Below, piece by piece: positions 30,833 through 40,266 of a DNA stretch of 64,000 nucleotides. Under the pieces are notes generated by a model, which was given only the letters and a program-made list of their open reading frames with translations, made no database searches and was not told the origin of the DNA. A program made the position numbers and the translations under genes. Origin of the DNA: Aminobacter aganoensis (GTDB lineage: Bacteria; Pseudomonadota; Alphaproteobacteria; Rhizobiales; Rhizobiaceae); NCBI RefSeq assembly GCF_014206975.1, contig NZ_JACHOU010000016.1, positions 1 to 64,000 of the forward strand. Direction: 5' to 3'. Each line of letters starts with the position of its first letter. Position 1 is the first letter of the stretch.

Positions 30833-32893
30833 ATGACTGCAGAACTAACCGATAGGTCAATGGTGCGTGTTGCCTGCGACGTTGGCGGAACGTTTACGGA
30901 CGTGTGCGTCCTGAACGAGGCTTCCGGAAAGATACACGTAGCCAAGACGCCGACGACGCCGGACCCCATCGACGGCGTGCTCAGAGGGATCGAAGCAGGC
31001 GGCGTCGCGCTGCGCGACATCATCTTGTTCTCGCACGGCACGACGTTGGCGACCAACGCCCTGATCACCCGTCGCTTCCCTCCCGCCATCATGGTGACGA
31101 CCAAGGGCTTTCGCGACGTCATCGAGATTCGGCGCGGCACCCGCGACGACCTTTGGGACACCTACAAGGAGATGGCTCCTCCCTATCTGCCCCGCCGCGA
31201 CCGCCTGGTGGTCACGGAGCGCGTCGACTACTCCGGCAAGGTCATTGCGGAGGTCGATGAGGCCGAGGCGCGCGAACTTGCCCGCGTGATCAGGAAGCGC
31301 AAGGTCAACAACGTTGCCATCTGCTTCGTGAATTCCTTCGTCAATCCCGAGAACGAACAGCGGATGCGCGACATCCTGCTGGAGGAGCTGCCGGGGGTTT
31401 CGATTTCGCTGTCGAGCGACATCATGCCGGAAATCTTCGAGCACGAGCGCTTCAACACGACCGTCGCAAACACGGTGCTTGGCCCGGTCGCGGGACAATA
31501 CGGCGCCGAGCTCGAGAGCCGCATGCAGGACGGCGGCTATAGCGGCGAGGTGCTGCTCCTCCACTCCGGTGGCGGCGTGATGACCGCCAAGGGCGCTACC
31601 AAGTTTGCCGCGCGTCTCGCAGCGTCCGGCATTGCCGCCGGTGCGATCGCAAGCCGCTTCATCTCGGAACTGGCTGGCTACAAGAACTCCATCAGCCTCG
31701 ACATGGGCGGCACGAGCACCGACATCAGCCTGTGCTCCGATGGCCACCTCCACGTCACCAACGACTGGCACGTGGAATATGGCTATCCGATCCGCTTCCC
31801 GAGCATCGAAGTTCTGACCATCGGTGCCGGCGGCGGGTCACTGGCTTGGCGCGACGCGGCCGGCGCCCTGCGCAACGGTCCGCAGTCCGCGGGCTCGACG
31901 CCTGGGCCCGTCTGCTACAACCAGGGTGGAACGGAGCCGACCAACTGCGACGCCAACGTGTTCCTCGGGCGCCTCGGCACCAAGCTTGCCGGGGGTAAGG
32001 TCGAGCTCGACGTCAAGCTTGCCGAAGGTGCCATCAACCGGGTCATTGCCGAGCCTTTCGGGATGGATTCCGAGCAGGCGGCGCTTTCCATCCTGAAGGT
32101 TGCGAACGCCAACATGGCGGACGCCGTGCGCCTCGTCTCGCTGAGGAAGGGTTACGATCCGCGCGATTTCGCACTGGTCGCATTCGGAGGTGCGGGCGCG
32201 CTGCATGGCGTGGCACTCGCCAGGGACCTGTACATCCCGGTCGTGCTCATCCCGCCGAACCCTGGCGTCACGTCCGCGCTGGGCTGCCTGCTCGTCGACA
32301 TCACCCACGACATCACGCAGATGTACACCGACACGGTCAGCGAAATCGACATGACCGACCTCAACAACGCGTTCCGCGTCCTGGAGGAAGATGGTCGCGA
32401 CCGGCTGTTGAGCGAAGACATCTCGCCCGACCGGATGCTGTTCCAGCGCTACATCGACATGCGCTACCTCGGCCAGTGGCGGTCGATGTCCATTCCGGTG
32501 AATGCCGACATCACGAACCTAGATGAGGCGGTCAAGCAGTTCCATGAAGAGCATGGCCGCGAGCACAACTACTCCCGGCCGGACGCCCCGGTCGAGGTGT
32601 GCCGGATCCAGGTGAAGGCGACGGGCCTGAACCGCAAGGCGGAACTGGCGAAACACGAGCTGCGCAAGGCCCCGCTGCCGGCACCGATCGGCGAACGGAT
32701 GGTGCGGTTCGACGAGGCGCCCCAGCGTATCAAGACGCCGGTCTACGACCGCTCGACCCTGCATGCCGGCGCGGTGGTGGAAGGACCTGCCATCATCGAC
32801 CAGCTCGACTCGACCATTGTCGTCCCGCCCGGGATCAAGGCGGAGGTGGATGAGTATCTGATCATCAAGATGCACGTTCCCCAGCTTTCCTGA
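30833..32893 (+). CDS. hyuA: Hydantoinase/oxoprolinase family protein, subunit A (HyuA)
   Basis: 686 residues. The ATP-binding ASKHA-type motif CDVGGTFTDVCVLNEASGK is at the N-terminus; ILFSHGTTLATNALITRR, SLDMGGTSTDISLC and FGGAGALHGVALARDL follow. With HyuB it forms an ATP-dependent enzyme that opens cyclic amides such as N-methylhydantoin, 5-substituted hydantoins or 5-oxoproline. ATG 30833 has GGAGGAAGAG just before it. Substrate cannot be fixed by sequence; the AmiC sensor and the NCS1 permease favour a small cyclic amide. Confidence 0.92.
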   Translation: MTAELTDRSMVRVACDVGGTFTDVCVLNEASGKIHVAKTPTTPDPIDGVLRGIEAGGVALRDIILFSHGTTLATNALITRRFPPAIMVTTKGFRDVIEIRRGTRDDLWDTYKEMAPPYLPRRDRLVVTERVDYSGKVIAEVDEAEARELARVIRKRKVNNVAICFVNSFVNPENEQRMRDILLEELPGVSISLSSDIMPEIFEHERFNTTVANTVLGPVAGQYGAELESRMQDGGYSGEVLLLHSGGGVMTAKGATKFAARLAASGIAAGAIASRFISELAGYKNSISLDMGGTSTDISLCSDGHLHVTNDWHVEYGYPIRFPSIEVLTIGAGGGSLAWRDAAGALRNGPQSAGSTPGPVCYNQGGTEPTNCDANVFLGRLGTKLAGGKVELDVKLAEGAINRVIAEPFGMDSEQAALSILKVANANMADAVRLVSLRKGYDPRDFALVAFGGAGALHGVALARDLYIPVVLIPPNPGVTSALGCLLVDITHDITQMYTDTVSEIDMTDLNNAFRVLEEDGRDRLLSEDISPDRMLFQRYIDMRYLGQWRSMSIPVNADITNLDEAVKQFHEEHGREHNYSRPDAPVEVCRIQVKATGLNRKAELAKHELRKAPLPAPIGERMVRFDEAPQRIKTPVYDRSTLHAGAVVEGPAIIDQLDSTIVVPPGIKAEVDEYLIIKMHVPQLS

Positions 32894-32934
32894 ACCGCGC
32901 CCATCGTTACGCACAATTGTATTGGAGAACAGAA

Positions 32935-34941
32935 ATGGCACTGAAAAAAGATCGCCGTACGCTCGATCCGGTCACGTTCGAAGTTCTGAAGAACGCCTAT
33001 GTCAACATCGTCGACCAGATGGCCGAGCAAATCCTGCGGACATGCTACTCGTTCGTCATCTACTCCCGGGACTTTTCCTCCGCCCTTTGCGACCCCAAGG
33101 GTGACACCATCATGCAGGGCAGCGGCGACATCGCCGCTCACGTCGGCACGCTTCACCTGACCGCCAAGGCGGTGATCAAGAAGTTCGGGAACGACGTCCA
33201 TCCCGGCGACGTCTTCGTCATCAACGATGTCTACCAGGGTGGCACTCACTTCAACGACACCCGCCTGTTTGCGCCGATGTTCTACAAGGGCGAGCTGCTC
33301 GGCTTTGCCCAGGCCAACGGCCACTGGGCGGATGTCGGCGGCGCCGTTCCGGGCTCGTTCAACGTCAATGCCCTGGATCACATGGCCGAAGGCCTGCGCA
33401 TCACGCCGGTGCGCGTCTACAGCAAGGGCGTCTATCTCTCGGATGTCGCCGAGCTGATCGCCCACAACACGCGTGCGCCGAACGACATCATCGGCGATCT
33501 TCAGGCCCAGTCGGAAGCTTGCCGGCTTGCAGAGCGCGAAGTCCAGCGCCTGTGCGACAAGTATGGCGTCGAAACGATCAAGAAGTCGTTCAACGAGGTC
33601 CAGGACTACGTCGAGGACATGACGCGTCAGCGCATCTCGGAGCTTCCGGACGGCACCTGGGAAACCATCGACTACATCGACGTGGACCCGGACGAGGGCG
33701 AAGGGCTCGTCCCGATCAAGGTCAAGATGACCATCGACGGCGACCGCGTCCACTACGACCTGACCGGGTCGCATCCCAAGTCCGTCGGTTCGTTCCTCAA
33801 CTGCTGCTACGGCGGCGCATTCGCTGCCGTGGTCGCCGGAACCAAGATGCAGTCGCCCGACATTCCGATGAACTCCGGCTTCTACCGCGTGGTGACGGTC
33901 GATGCCGGTCCCTTGGGGTCGGTCGTCAACGCCGAATGGCCGACGCCGGTTGCCGGCTTCGCATCGGGTCCGTTCGAGAAGATCATGAATGCGGTCTTCG
34001 AGCTGTGGGCAGAAGTCCTGCCCGAGCGTGCCATGGCCTGCACCTTCAATCTCGACTACCTGCTGATCGGTGGCCGCGACACTCGCCACGAAGGCAAGCC
34101 CTACTTCATGTGGTACGACTGGATGGTCGGCGGCTGGGGCGCGCGCAACGGCCGTGACGGCTGGGCTGCAACAGGTCCGGTGTTCGGCGTCCAGCTCGGC
34201 ACGCAGCCGTTCGAAGGGCAGGAGCGCCTTTCACCCGTCTTGACCACCTGCCACGAACTGATGGTCGATTCCGGCGGTCCAGGCGAGTTCCGTGGTGGTC
34301 TCGGCGTCCAGAAAGGTGGCACGCTCTACGCCTGCGAACGCACCGTGGTATCGTATTGCTGCGACCGCGAGCGTTCGATCACCTGGGGCCTGTGGGGCGG
34401 CTTGCCGTCCATTCCTCACGGCGTGTGGATCAACCAGGGCCAGGAAGGCGAGCGTTATCTCGGCTCGCTCTTCTCAGGCGTGCCGCTGCAGCAGGGCGAC
34501 ACCGTCCAACGCCCGTCGGCAGGCGGCGGTGGCCTTGGCGATCCTCTCAAGCGCGATATCGAAAGCGTGCTGAACGATGTGATCGAAGGCTACGTCTCCA
34601 TCGGGCGCGCCAAGAAGGACTACGGCGTCGTCGTCCACGAGGTCGATGCCGATCTCAACGAGTACAAGCTGGACGAACAGGCAACGCTTGCCGAACGCGC
34701 CAGGATCGCATCGCACCGCAGGGACTGGCTGAACGAGGACGCAGAGAAGATCGCGGCACGCTATCGGGCAAGTGAACTCGATATGTTCGATCTGATCCGG
34801 CAATACGGGGTCATCGTCGACTGGGGCTCGGGTGAGCTTCTTCCCGAGACGACTGCCGAGTTCCGCAACATGCTGAAGCGCCGGACGGTACCTTACTGGA
34901 GCGCCGGACAGACCACCAAGGCGACACTCAAGGTCGCATGA
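32935..34941 (+). CDS. hyuB: Hydantoinase/oxoprolinase family protein, subunit B (HyuB)
   Basis: 668 residues of the Hydantoinase_B family. Start MALKKDRRTLDPVTFEVLKN; MQGSGDIAAHVGTLHLTAKA, VFVINDVYQGGTHFNDTRLF and the Gly-rich GDTVQRPSAGGGGLGDP are typical. GGAGA precedes ATG 32935, 41 bp after hyuA. It is the partner subunit of HyuA; acetone-carboxylase-like complexes share the fold, but no gamma subunit is present here. Confidence 0.93.
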   Translation: MALKKDRRTLDPVTFEVLKNAYVNIVDQMAEQILRTCYSFVIYSRDFSSALCDPKGDTIMQGSGDIAAHVGTLHLTAKAVIKKFGNDVHPGDVFVINDVYQGGTHFNDTRLFAPMFYKGELLGFAQANGHWADVGGAVPGSFNVNALDHMAEGLRITPVRVYSKGVYLSDVAELIAHNTRAPNDIIGDLQAQSEACRLAEREVQRLCDKYGVETIKKSFNEVQDYVEDMTRQRISELPDGTWETIDYIDVDPDEGEGLVPIKVKMTIDGDRVHYDLTGSHPKSVGSFLNCCYGGAFAAVVAGTKMQSPDIPMNSGFYRVVTVDAGPLGSVVNAEWPTPVAGFASGPFEKIMNAVFELWAEVLPERAMACTFNLDYLLIGGRDTRHEGKPYFMWYDWMVGGWGARNGRDGWAATGPVFGVQLGTQPFEGQERLSPVLTTCHELMVDSGGPGEFRGGLGVQKGGTLYACERTVVSYCCDRERSITWGLWGGLPSIPHGVWINQGQEGERYLGSLFSGVPLQQGDTVQRPSAGGGGLGDPLKRDIESVLNDVIEGYVSIGRAKKDYGVVVHEVDADLNEYKLDEQATLAERARIASHRRDWLNEDAEKIAARYRASELDMFDLIRQYGVIVDWGSGELLPETTAEFRNMLKRRTVPYWSAGQTTKATLKVA

Positions 34942-34945
34942 CTGC

Positions 34946-34983
34946 AGAAGGCAGCAAGCTCGGTCCCGAGCTTGCTGCCTTCT
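34946..34983 (+). terminator. Perfect 18-bp inverted repeat between hyuB and the NCS1 permease gene
   Basis: AGAAGGCAGCAAGCTCGG and its exact reverse complement, separated by only TC. There is no run of Ts after it (CTTAGC follows). Likely an intercistronic attenuator or a stabiliser of the hyuAB mRNA. Confidence 0.65.
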
Positions 34984-35027
34984 TAGCTAATGGAGTTGCA
35001 ATCAAAAGATAATCTGGAGGAGGAACC

Positions 35028-36371
35028 ATGTCTGGAAGTCTCGACGTCGCCGGCGAATTGGACTATTCGCAAAGGCCTGTTCCGCCAAGTGGCCGTATGC
35101 CGAAGCTCAATCTTACGATGGCTTTTTGGGCCATCTGCAGCGCAATGTTCTTTCTGATCATCTCGGCAACACTTGCCGAGATATATGGTACGGCCAATAC
35201 GATCATTGGCCTTGTGCTGACGGTTATCTCGTATTCGGCGATCAATGCCGTGATAACCCGCTACGCGATCCGCTCGGGATTGTCGGTCTCGCTGTTCTCC
35301 AGGTTGCTGTTTGGGCGCTACGGATCCGCGATCGCCACGTTCATCTACGCCGTCAGCAGTATCTACTACGCCGTGTTTGAAGGCTCGGTGATCGCCACTG
35401 CGGCGACCTATTATTTTGAAGGCCTGACCTTCGCGGTCGCGGCGCTGATCGTCTGCATATATAGCGTGCCGCTGATCCTCGGAAGCGTCCAGCACTGGCT
35501 CGACAAATTCAACGGCTACCTTCTGCCGCTGTATCTGCTCGGCCTGATGGGTACGGTGATCTACGCAGTCTCGCATTATGGCTACAGCAATGCCTGGCTC
35601 ACCATGACGCCGGAAGGCGGCGCCCCGCCCTATGGCTGGATTAACGTCTTCGTCGCCTTCATGGGGGTCTGGTGGATGATGATGTGTACCTTCGACTTTG
35701 CCCGCTTCGGCAAGAAGGAGGACGAAAACTACCACGCCATCTTCAATTTCGGGCTGCCGTTCTACACCCTTACCTATTTCGTCAACGGTCTCGTCGGCAT
35801 CTTCCTCGTGCAGACGATCCCGCTCGAGGGTGCGACGACGGAAGTCTCGGTCGTCAAGGCTCTCATCGTGATGATGGGCGCGCTCGGGCTGCTGTTCGTG
35901 TGGATCAGCCAGACCCGGATCAACACGACAAATTTCTATCTGTCGACGGTCAACATGCAGGCCTTCTTCCGGTTGGTATTCAAGCTGGAAATGCCGAAAT
36001 ACGTCTGGGCGGTCATCGTCGGCGTCATCGTCTATTTCGTGATGCTCGCGAACATCTTCCAGTACCTGCTCGTCGCGCTCGCCTATCAGGGAATATTCGT
36101 GGTCGCATGGGTCGGCGTCGCGCTTGCCTACATCCTGTGCGGGCATCATGACGGCACGGGCGAAGAGGCCGCGCGGCCGGACGACGATTTCCCCGCCTAT
36201 TATGCTCCGGGGATGGTCGCCTGGTTCGGGGCGGTTGGCATCGGCATCGTGCTGCTTGCCATTCCGCACATGGAACTGCTCTCGGCGCCGGCGACCGTCA
36301 CCAGCAGCTTCCTGCTGTTCTGGGCCCTGTCGACGCGAACGATGGTCGCCAAGGCCGCCTATCAGCGCTGA
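35028..36371 (+). CDS. NCS1-family permease (cytosine/purine/allantoin/hydantoin type)
   Basis: 447 residues with about 12 hydrophobic segments, for example LNLTMAFWAICSAMFFLIIS and the segment with FFRLVFKLEMPKYVWAVIVG. A strong GGAGGAGGAA precedes the ATG. The NCS1 family includes Mhp1 (hydantoin), allantoin and cytosine carriers. Position after hyuAB suggests uptake of the hydantoinase substrate. The loop residues that set specificity cannot be judged by eye. Confidence 0.86.
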   Translation: MSGSLDVAGELDYSQRPVPPSGRMPKLNLTMAFWAICSAMFFLIISATLAEIYGTANTIIGLVLTVISYSAINAVITRYAIRSGLSVSLFSRLLFGRYGSAIATFIYAVSSIYYAVFEGSVIATAATYYFEGLTFAVAALIVCIYSVPLILGSVQHWLDKFNGYLLPLYLLGLMGTVIYAVSHYGYSNAWLTMTPEGGAPPYGWINVFVAFMGVWWMMMCTFDFARFGKKEDENYHAIFNFGLPFYTLTYFVNGLVGIFLVQTIPLEGATTEVSVVKALIVMMGALGLLFVWISQTRINTTNFYLSTVNMQAFFRLVFKLEMPKYVWAVIVGVIVYFVMLANIFQYLLVALAYQGIFVVAWVGVALAYILCGHHDGTGEEAARPDDDFPAYYAPGMVAWFGAVGIGIVLLAIPHMELLSAPATVTSSFLLFWALSTRTMVAKAAYQR

Positions 36372-36384
36372 CGATCCTTGCCCT

Positions 36385-36412
36385 CGGATGCCGGGTCTTG
36401 CCGGCATCCGAT
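36385..36412 (+). promoter_or_regulatory. Intercistronic hairpin after the NCS1 permease gene
   Basis: TCGGATGCCGG / CCGGCATCCGA, an 11-bp perfect stem with a GTCTTG loop and no T run. Like the hairpin after hyuB it separates two genes of one presumed transcript. Confidence 0.55.
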
Positions 36413-36498
36413 GCAATTGCCGGTGCCGACAGACACGTCATCTGCCTGCAGCACCGCACCACCCCCCGCCCTGACTGCCCATGATCCGGAGAAGCGCG

Positions 36499-37896
36499 AT
36501 GAACCTGCACGCCAAGCTCCGCGCCCTCGAAACGCAAGGGCGCAGCATTCGCATCGGCCTGGTCGGCGCCGGCAAGTTCGGTTCGATGTTCGTCTCGCAA
36601 TGCCTGCGCACCCCCGGTCTTCAGCTCGTCGCGATTGCCGACATCTCGCTGGCGAATGCCGAGGCTGCGATCACCGTCACCGGCCATCCCAAGGAGATGA
36701 TCTGCCGGCGCGGGATTGAGGACGCCGTTCGCGAAGAACGCGTTGGGGTGACCGAAGATCCCCTTGACCTGATCAGCAGCCCCTTCGTGGACATCGTCGT
36801 CGAAGCAACAGGCGACCCGGTCGCCGGCGCGATGCACGCGCTGGAGTGCTTTCGGTTCCGGAAACATGTCCTGATGGTCAATGTCGAGGCCGACGCCCTG
36901 GTGGGGCCCGCCTTGGCCAGGGAGGCCGAACGGGCGGGCGTCATCTATTCGCTGGCCTATGGCGATCAGCCCGCCCTGATCTGCGAGATGGTCGACTGGG
37001 CGCGCACTGCCGGGCTCAATGTGGTCGCTGCAGGCAAGGGCACCAAGCATCGGCTGCACTATCATGCCTCGACGCCGGAGACGGTTTGGGACCACTACAA
37101 TCTGACGCCGGAACAAGCCCGGCTCGGCCGCCTCAATCCGAAGATGTTCAACTCGTTCCTGGATGGGACGAAGTCGGCTTTGGAAATGGCGGCCGTGGCG
37201 AATGCGACCGGACTGGATGCTCCGGTCGACGGGCTGCGGTTTCCCGCCTGTGGAGTCGAAGATCTGGCGGAACTGCTCAAGCCGATCGCTGGCGAGGGTG
37301 GCGGAGCAGGGCGTGTGGAGGTGGTCTCCTCGATGTTTGACGACGGAAGCGAGGTGCCGCGCCATCTGAGATGGGGCGTGTTCACCGTGTTCGAAGCGCC
37401 GTCTGCCTACGTCGCGCGCTGCTTCAGCGAGTACGGGCTCACCACCGATGCCAGCGGGCGCTTTGCCTGCATGTACAAGCCCTTCCACCTCATTGGCCTG
37501 GAACTCGGCATATCGGTTGCAAGCATGGCGATCCGCCATGAGCCCACGGGTGCACCGACAAGATTCCGCGCGGACGTGGTCGCCGTCGCAAAACGCGACC
37601 TGCCCGTTGGAGAAGTCCTCGACGGGGAAGGCGGGTTCTGTGTCTGGGGCAAGCTGACGACATCCGCACACAGCATCGAAATGGGATATCTGCCCGTCGC
37701 CCTGGCCAGCAATGTGCGCCTCAAGTCGCCTGTGGCGCAGGGAAGCAAGCTGCGTTGGTCGGATATAGAGGTCCCGATGCGTTCGCCGGTGATCGAACTC
37801 CGCCAAAAGATGGAGCGCGCAAGCCGCGCAAATGAAGCGTGCGGCGAACTTCCCGGTGCCGACGTCAAAGCGGTGTCGATCGGAGGCATCAGGTGA
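36499..37896 (+). CDS. NAD(P)-binding oxidoreductase with C-terminal SAF domain (COG4091-like)
   Basis: 465 residues. N-terminal Rossmann motif RIGLVGAGKFGSMFVSQCL, then VVEATGDPVAGAMHALE, central homoserine-dehydrogenase-like region, and a C-terminal SAF domain (about 350-440: FRADVVAVAKRDLPVGEVLD, SNVRLKSPVAQGSKL). This architecture is often labelled predicted homoserine dehydrogenase with SAF domain; its reaction is not established here. ATG 36499 follows GGAGAAG. The last 4 bp overlap the next gene (GTGA). It could process the amino or carbamoyl acid released by HyuAB; inference. Confidence 0.82.
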   Translation: MNLHAKLRALETQGRSIRIGLVGAGKFGSMFVSQCLRTPGLQLVAIADISLANAEAAITVTGHPKEMICRRGIEDAVREERVGVTEDPLDLISSPFVDIVVEATGDPVAGAMHALECFRFRKHVLMVNVEADALVGPALAREAERAGVIYSLAYGDQPALICEMVDWARTAGLNVVAAGKGTKHRLHYHASTPETVWDHYNLTPEQARLGRLNPKMFNSFLDGTKSALEMAAVANATGLDAPVDGLRFPACGVEDLAELLKPIAGEGGGAGRVEVVSSMFDDGSEVPRHLRWGVFTVFEAPSAYVARCFSEYGLTTDASGRFACMYKPFHLIGLELGISVASMAIRHEPTGAPTRFRADVVAVAKRDLPVGEVLDGEGGFCVWGKLTTSAHSIEMGYLPVALASNVRLKSPVAQGSKLRWSDIEVPMRSPVIELRQKMERASRANEACGELPGADVKAVSIGGIR

Positions 37897-38576
37897 AAGG
37901 GACAGCCTCCGACCTGTGCGTTCACCTGAGGGAGCGCCGCCGTGTGCCGCCGGCCTTGTGGAGCGACGTGCAAGCTAGGCAAGACTCGGCGGGAAATTAT
38001 CTCGAGGCGTCGATCGGACGAGAGGTCAGGGCCTACCGCACGAAACTCGGCATGACGCTGGTGGAACTCGCGCGCGCCGCGGGACTGTCGCTCGGCATGA
38101 TGTCCAAGATCGAGAACGGGATCATATCCGCGTCGCTGTCGACGTTGCAGGCGCTGTCTCAAGCGCTGGGCATTCCACTCACCTCATTGTTGAGGCCCTT
38201 CGAGGACTTTCAGCAGAAAGCGCTGTTCGTAAGATCGGGAACGGGTGTGCACATGGAGCATGGCGATACCCGTGTCGGGCATCATCACGACCTGCTCGGC
38301 TACATCGAAGACGGTTCCAACGACGTCGTCATGGAGCCTTACCTCGTCACCCTGGCCAGGGCCACTGACAAGGTTCCCCTTTTGCGCCATGCAGGGATGG
38401 AATTTCTCTATCTTCTGGACGGAGAAATGACCTTTCGGCACGGCTCGGACCTCTACCACCTGGTTCCGGGGGACAGCCTGTCTTTCGATGCCGAGAATGT
38501 TCATGGACCTGATCGCCTGACCAAGCTGCCGATCCGCTTTCTGTCCATCGTCTCCTGCCGGCGAAACGGTCGGTAG
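37893..38576 (+). CDS. XRE-family transcriptional regulator with C-terminal cupin domain
   Basis: 227 residues: an N-terminal tail, a helix-turn-helix domain (about 50-105: KLGMTLVELARAAGLSLGMM, SKIENGIISASLSTLQAL) and a cupin sensor domain (about 120-220: FLYLLDGEMTFRHGSDLYHL, VPGDSLSFDAENVHGP). The GTG start overlaps the oxidoreductase stop by 4 bp. Such regulators usually bind a small metabolite in the cupin. It ends the hyu gene cluster and may regulate that cluster in addition to the AmiC/AmiR switch. Confidence 0.88.
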   Translation: MKGTASDLCVHLRERRRVPPALWSDVQARQDSAGNYLEASIGREVRAYRTKLGMTLVELARAAGLSLGMMSKIENGIISASLSTLQALSQALGIPLTSLLRPFEDFQQKALFVRSGTGVHMEHGDTRVGHHHDLLGYIEDGSNDVVMEPYLVTLARATDKVPLLRHAGMEFLYLLDGEMTFRHGSDLYHLVPGDSLSFDAENVHGPDRLTKLPIRFLSIVSCRRNGR

Positions 38577-38697
38577 GCATTGATGCCGGAGCTGGCAGAC
38601 GCCTGGCGGGATTCTGGCCTTTGCCGAGATCTCTCTGATCGCTGCTGCCGATGCTCGGCTTCAAGCGCAGTTTGACCAGCCATTTCAATGGATTGAG

Positions 38698-38774
38698 TGG
38701 TGATCCCGACAGGAATCGAACCTGTGACCTACAGATTAGGAATCTGCCGCTCTATCCTACTGAGCTACGGGACC
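38698..38774 (-). tRNA. tRNA-Arg (anticodon CCT)
   Basis: Minus strand: acceptor GGTCCCG pairs with CGGGATC (one G-T), discriminator A, and CCA is encoded. D-arm GCTC-AGTAGGATA-GAGC, anticodon arm GCAGA-TTCCTAA-TCTGT (one G-T closing pair), T-arm CACAGGTTCGATTCCTGTC. The loop gives anticodon CCT, reading AGG. Flanked by the XRE regulator gene and the M20 peptidase gene; nothing else is seen in the rest of 38577-38883. Confidence 0.96.
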
Positions 38775-38883
38775 ACTCGGCTGCACACATAGCGGCTTCC
38801 GGCGGATTCGCCAACGGTTTTTGCCGAACATCGGCGCCAGCAGCAAAATGGCCAATGTGCTTGCCGCTGGCTTGTGACTTTCC

Positions 38884-40047
38884 TTAGGCGGCGAGCGCCG
38901 TTTCGGCCAGCCGCACCCAGTAGCTGACGCCGTGCGGGATGACCTCGTCGTTGAAGTCGTAGGCGGGGTGATGCAGGTTGGCGCTGTCGCCGTTGCCGAT
39001 GAAGATGAAGGCGCCGGGGCGGGCTTCGAGCATGTAGGAGAAGTCCTCGCCGCCCATCAGCGGCTGGATCGCCCGGTGCACCTGCGGCTCGCCGGCGACC
39101 TTTGCGGCGACGTCGCCGGCAAACACCGTCTCCTCGGGATGGTTGACGGTGACGGGGTAGTTGGCGTCGTAGTCGAGCTTGATCTCGGTGCCGGTCGCTT
39201 CGGCCACGCCGCGGCAGATCGCGTTCATGCGCTCCTCGGCGAGCTTGGCCACTTCCTTCTTCAGCGTGCGCACGGTGCCGGCGAGCGTGGCGTGCTCGGG
39301 AATGACGTTGTAGGCCGAGCCGGCAATGAACTTGGTCACCGAAACGACGATCGCCTCGGCCGGGTCGGTCGCGCGCGAGGCGATCGTCTGCAGCGCCGCG
39401 ACCAGCTGGCTGCCGGCGACGATGGGGTCGATGGCGCGGTGCGGGATGGCGGCATGGCCGCCCTTGCCGGTGACGGTGATGGTGAATTCGGCGGTGGCCG
39501 CCATGATCGCGCCCGGGCGGATGGCGAACTGGCCGACCGGCAGGCTCGGCATGTTGTGCATGCCGAACACCTTCTCGATCGCGAAGCGCTCCATCATGCC
39601 GTCCTTGACCATCTCGTTGCCGCCGCCGCCGCCCTCTTCTGCGGGCTGGAAGATGACGGCGACCGAGCCGGCGAAATTGCGCGTCTCGGCGAGGTATTTG
39701 GCGGCGCCCAAAAGCATGGCAGTGTGGCCGTCATGGCCGCAGGCATGCATCTTGCCGGGCACGGTCGACGCATAGGGCTTGCCGGTGATCTCCTCGATCG
39801 GCAGCGCGTCCATGTCGGCGCGCAGGCCGATCGTGGTGCCATTGCCGAGGCCGCCCTTGATGATGCCGACGACGCCGGTCTTGCCGAGCCCGGTGACGAT
39901 GTCGTCGCAGCCGAACTCCCTGAGCTTGCCGACGACGAAGTCGGCGGTCTCGAAGACGTCGAAATTCAGCTCCGGCTTCTGGTGCAGGTGGCGGCGCCAG
40001 CCGGCGATCTCTTCCTGCATTTCGGCGGCTCGGTTCAGGATCGGCAT
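38884..40047 (-). CDS. M20 family amidohydrolase (hippurate hydrolase / N-acyl-amino acid hydrolase type)
   Basis: 387 residues. IAGWRRHLHQKPELNFD, GLRADMDALPIEE, ACGHDGHTAMLLGAAKYL, FQPAEEGGGGGNEMVKDG and MGGEDFSYML are the standard metal and catalytic motifs of the M20D (IAA-amino acid hydrolase / hippurate hydrolase) group, cytoplasmic. ATG 40047 gives the usual start MPILNRAAEMQ. Substrate not determined. Divergent from the DacF gene. Confidence 0.92.
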   Translation of the reverse strand: MPILNRAAEMQEEIAGWRRHLHQKPELNFDVFETADFVVGKLREFGCDDIVTGLGKTGVVGIIKGGLGNGTTIGLRADMDALPIEEITGKPYASTVPGKMHACGHDGHTAMLLGAAKYLAETRNFAGSVAVIFQPAEEGGGGGNEMVKDGMMERFAIEKVFGMHNMPSLPVGQFAIRPGAIMAATAEFTITVTGKGGHAAIPHRAIDPIVAGSQLVAALQTIASRATDPAEAIVVSVTKFIAGSAYNVIPEHATLAGTVRTLKKEVAKLAEERMNAICRGVAEATGTEIKLDYDANYPVTVNHPEETVFAGDVAAKVAGEPQVHRAIQPLMGGEDFSYMLEARPGAFIFIGNGDSANLHHPAYDFNDEVIPHGVSYWVRLAETALAA

Positions 40048-40266
40048 GTTGGTCTCGACTTCCTGTTTGTCTGTTTGTTGGACCAGAGGTCCGGATTCGC
40101 AATTGTGATCGCGCAAGCTCTGCCATCTTGGCGTCACATACGTTATTTAGCAGCTGCGGCGACGCCGTGGCCATGGTCTTTGGTACCGGCCAGCGCGTTG
40201 TCATCCCGGTTTACGGAAATCTTATGGACGGCCGGCTATGGTCGGCAAGAGGCGATTTCGGATTTG

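Noticed and set aside
38698-38774. tRNA-Arg(CCT) as the attachment site of an island covering 12.9-38.6 kb
   Set aside because: I found no repeat of the tRNA 3' end at the left side and no integrase gene next to it. The accessory look of the region is real but the boundary claim is unsupported.
38932-40266. Long 5' extension of the DacF-type frame over the M20 peptidase gene
   Set aside because: The extension is antisense to the M20 gene and lacks domains; the signal peptide begins at 40267.
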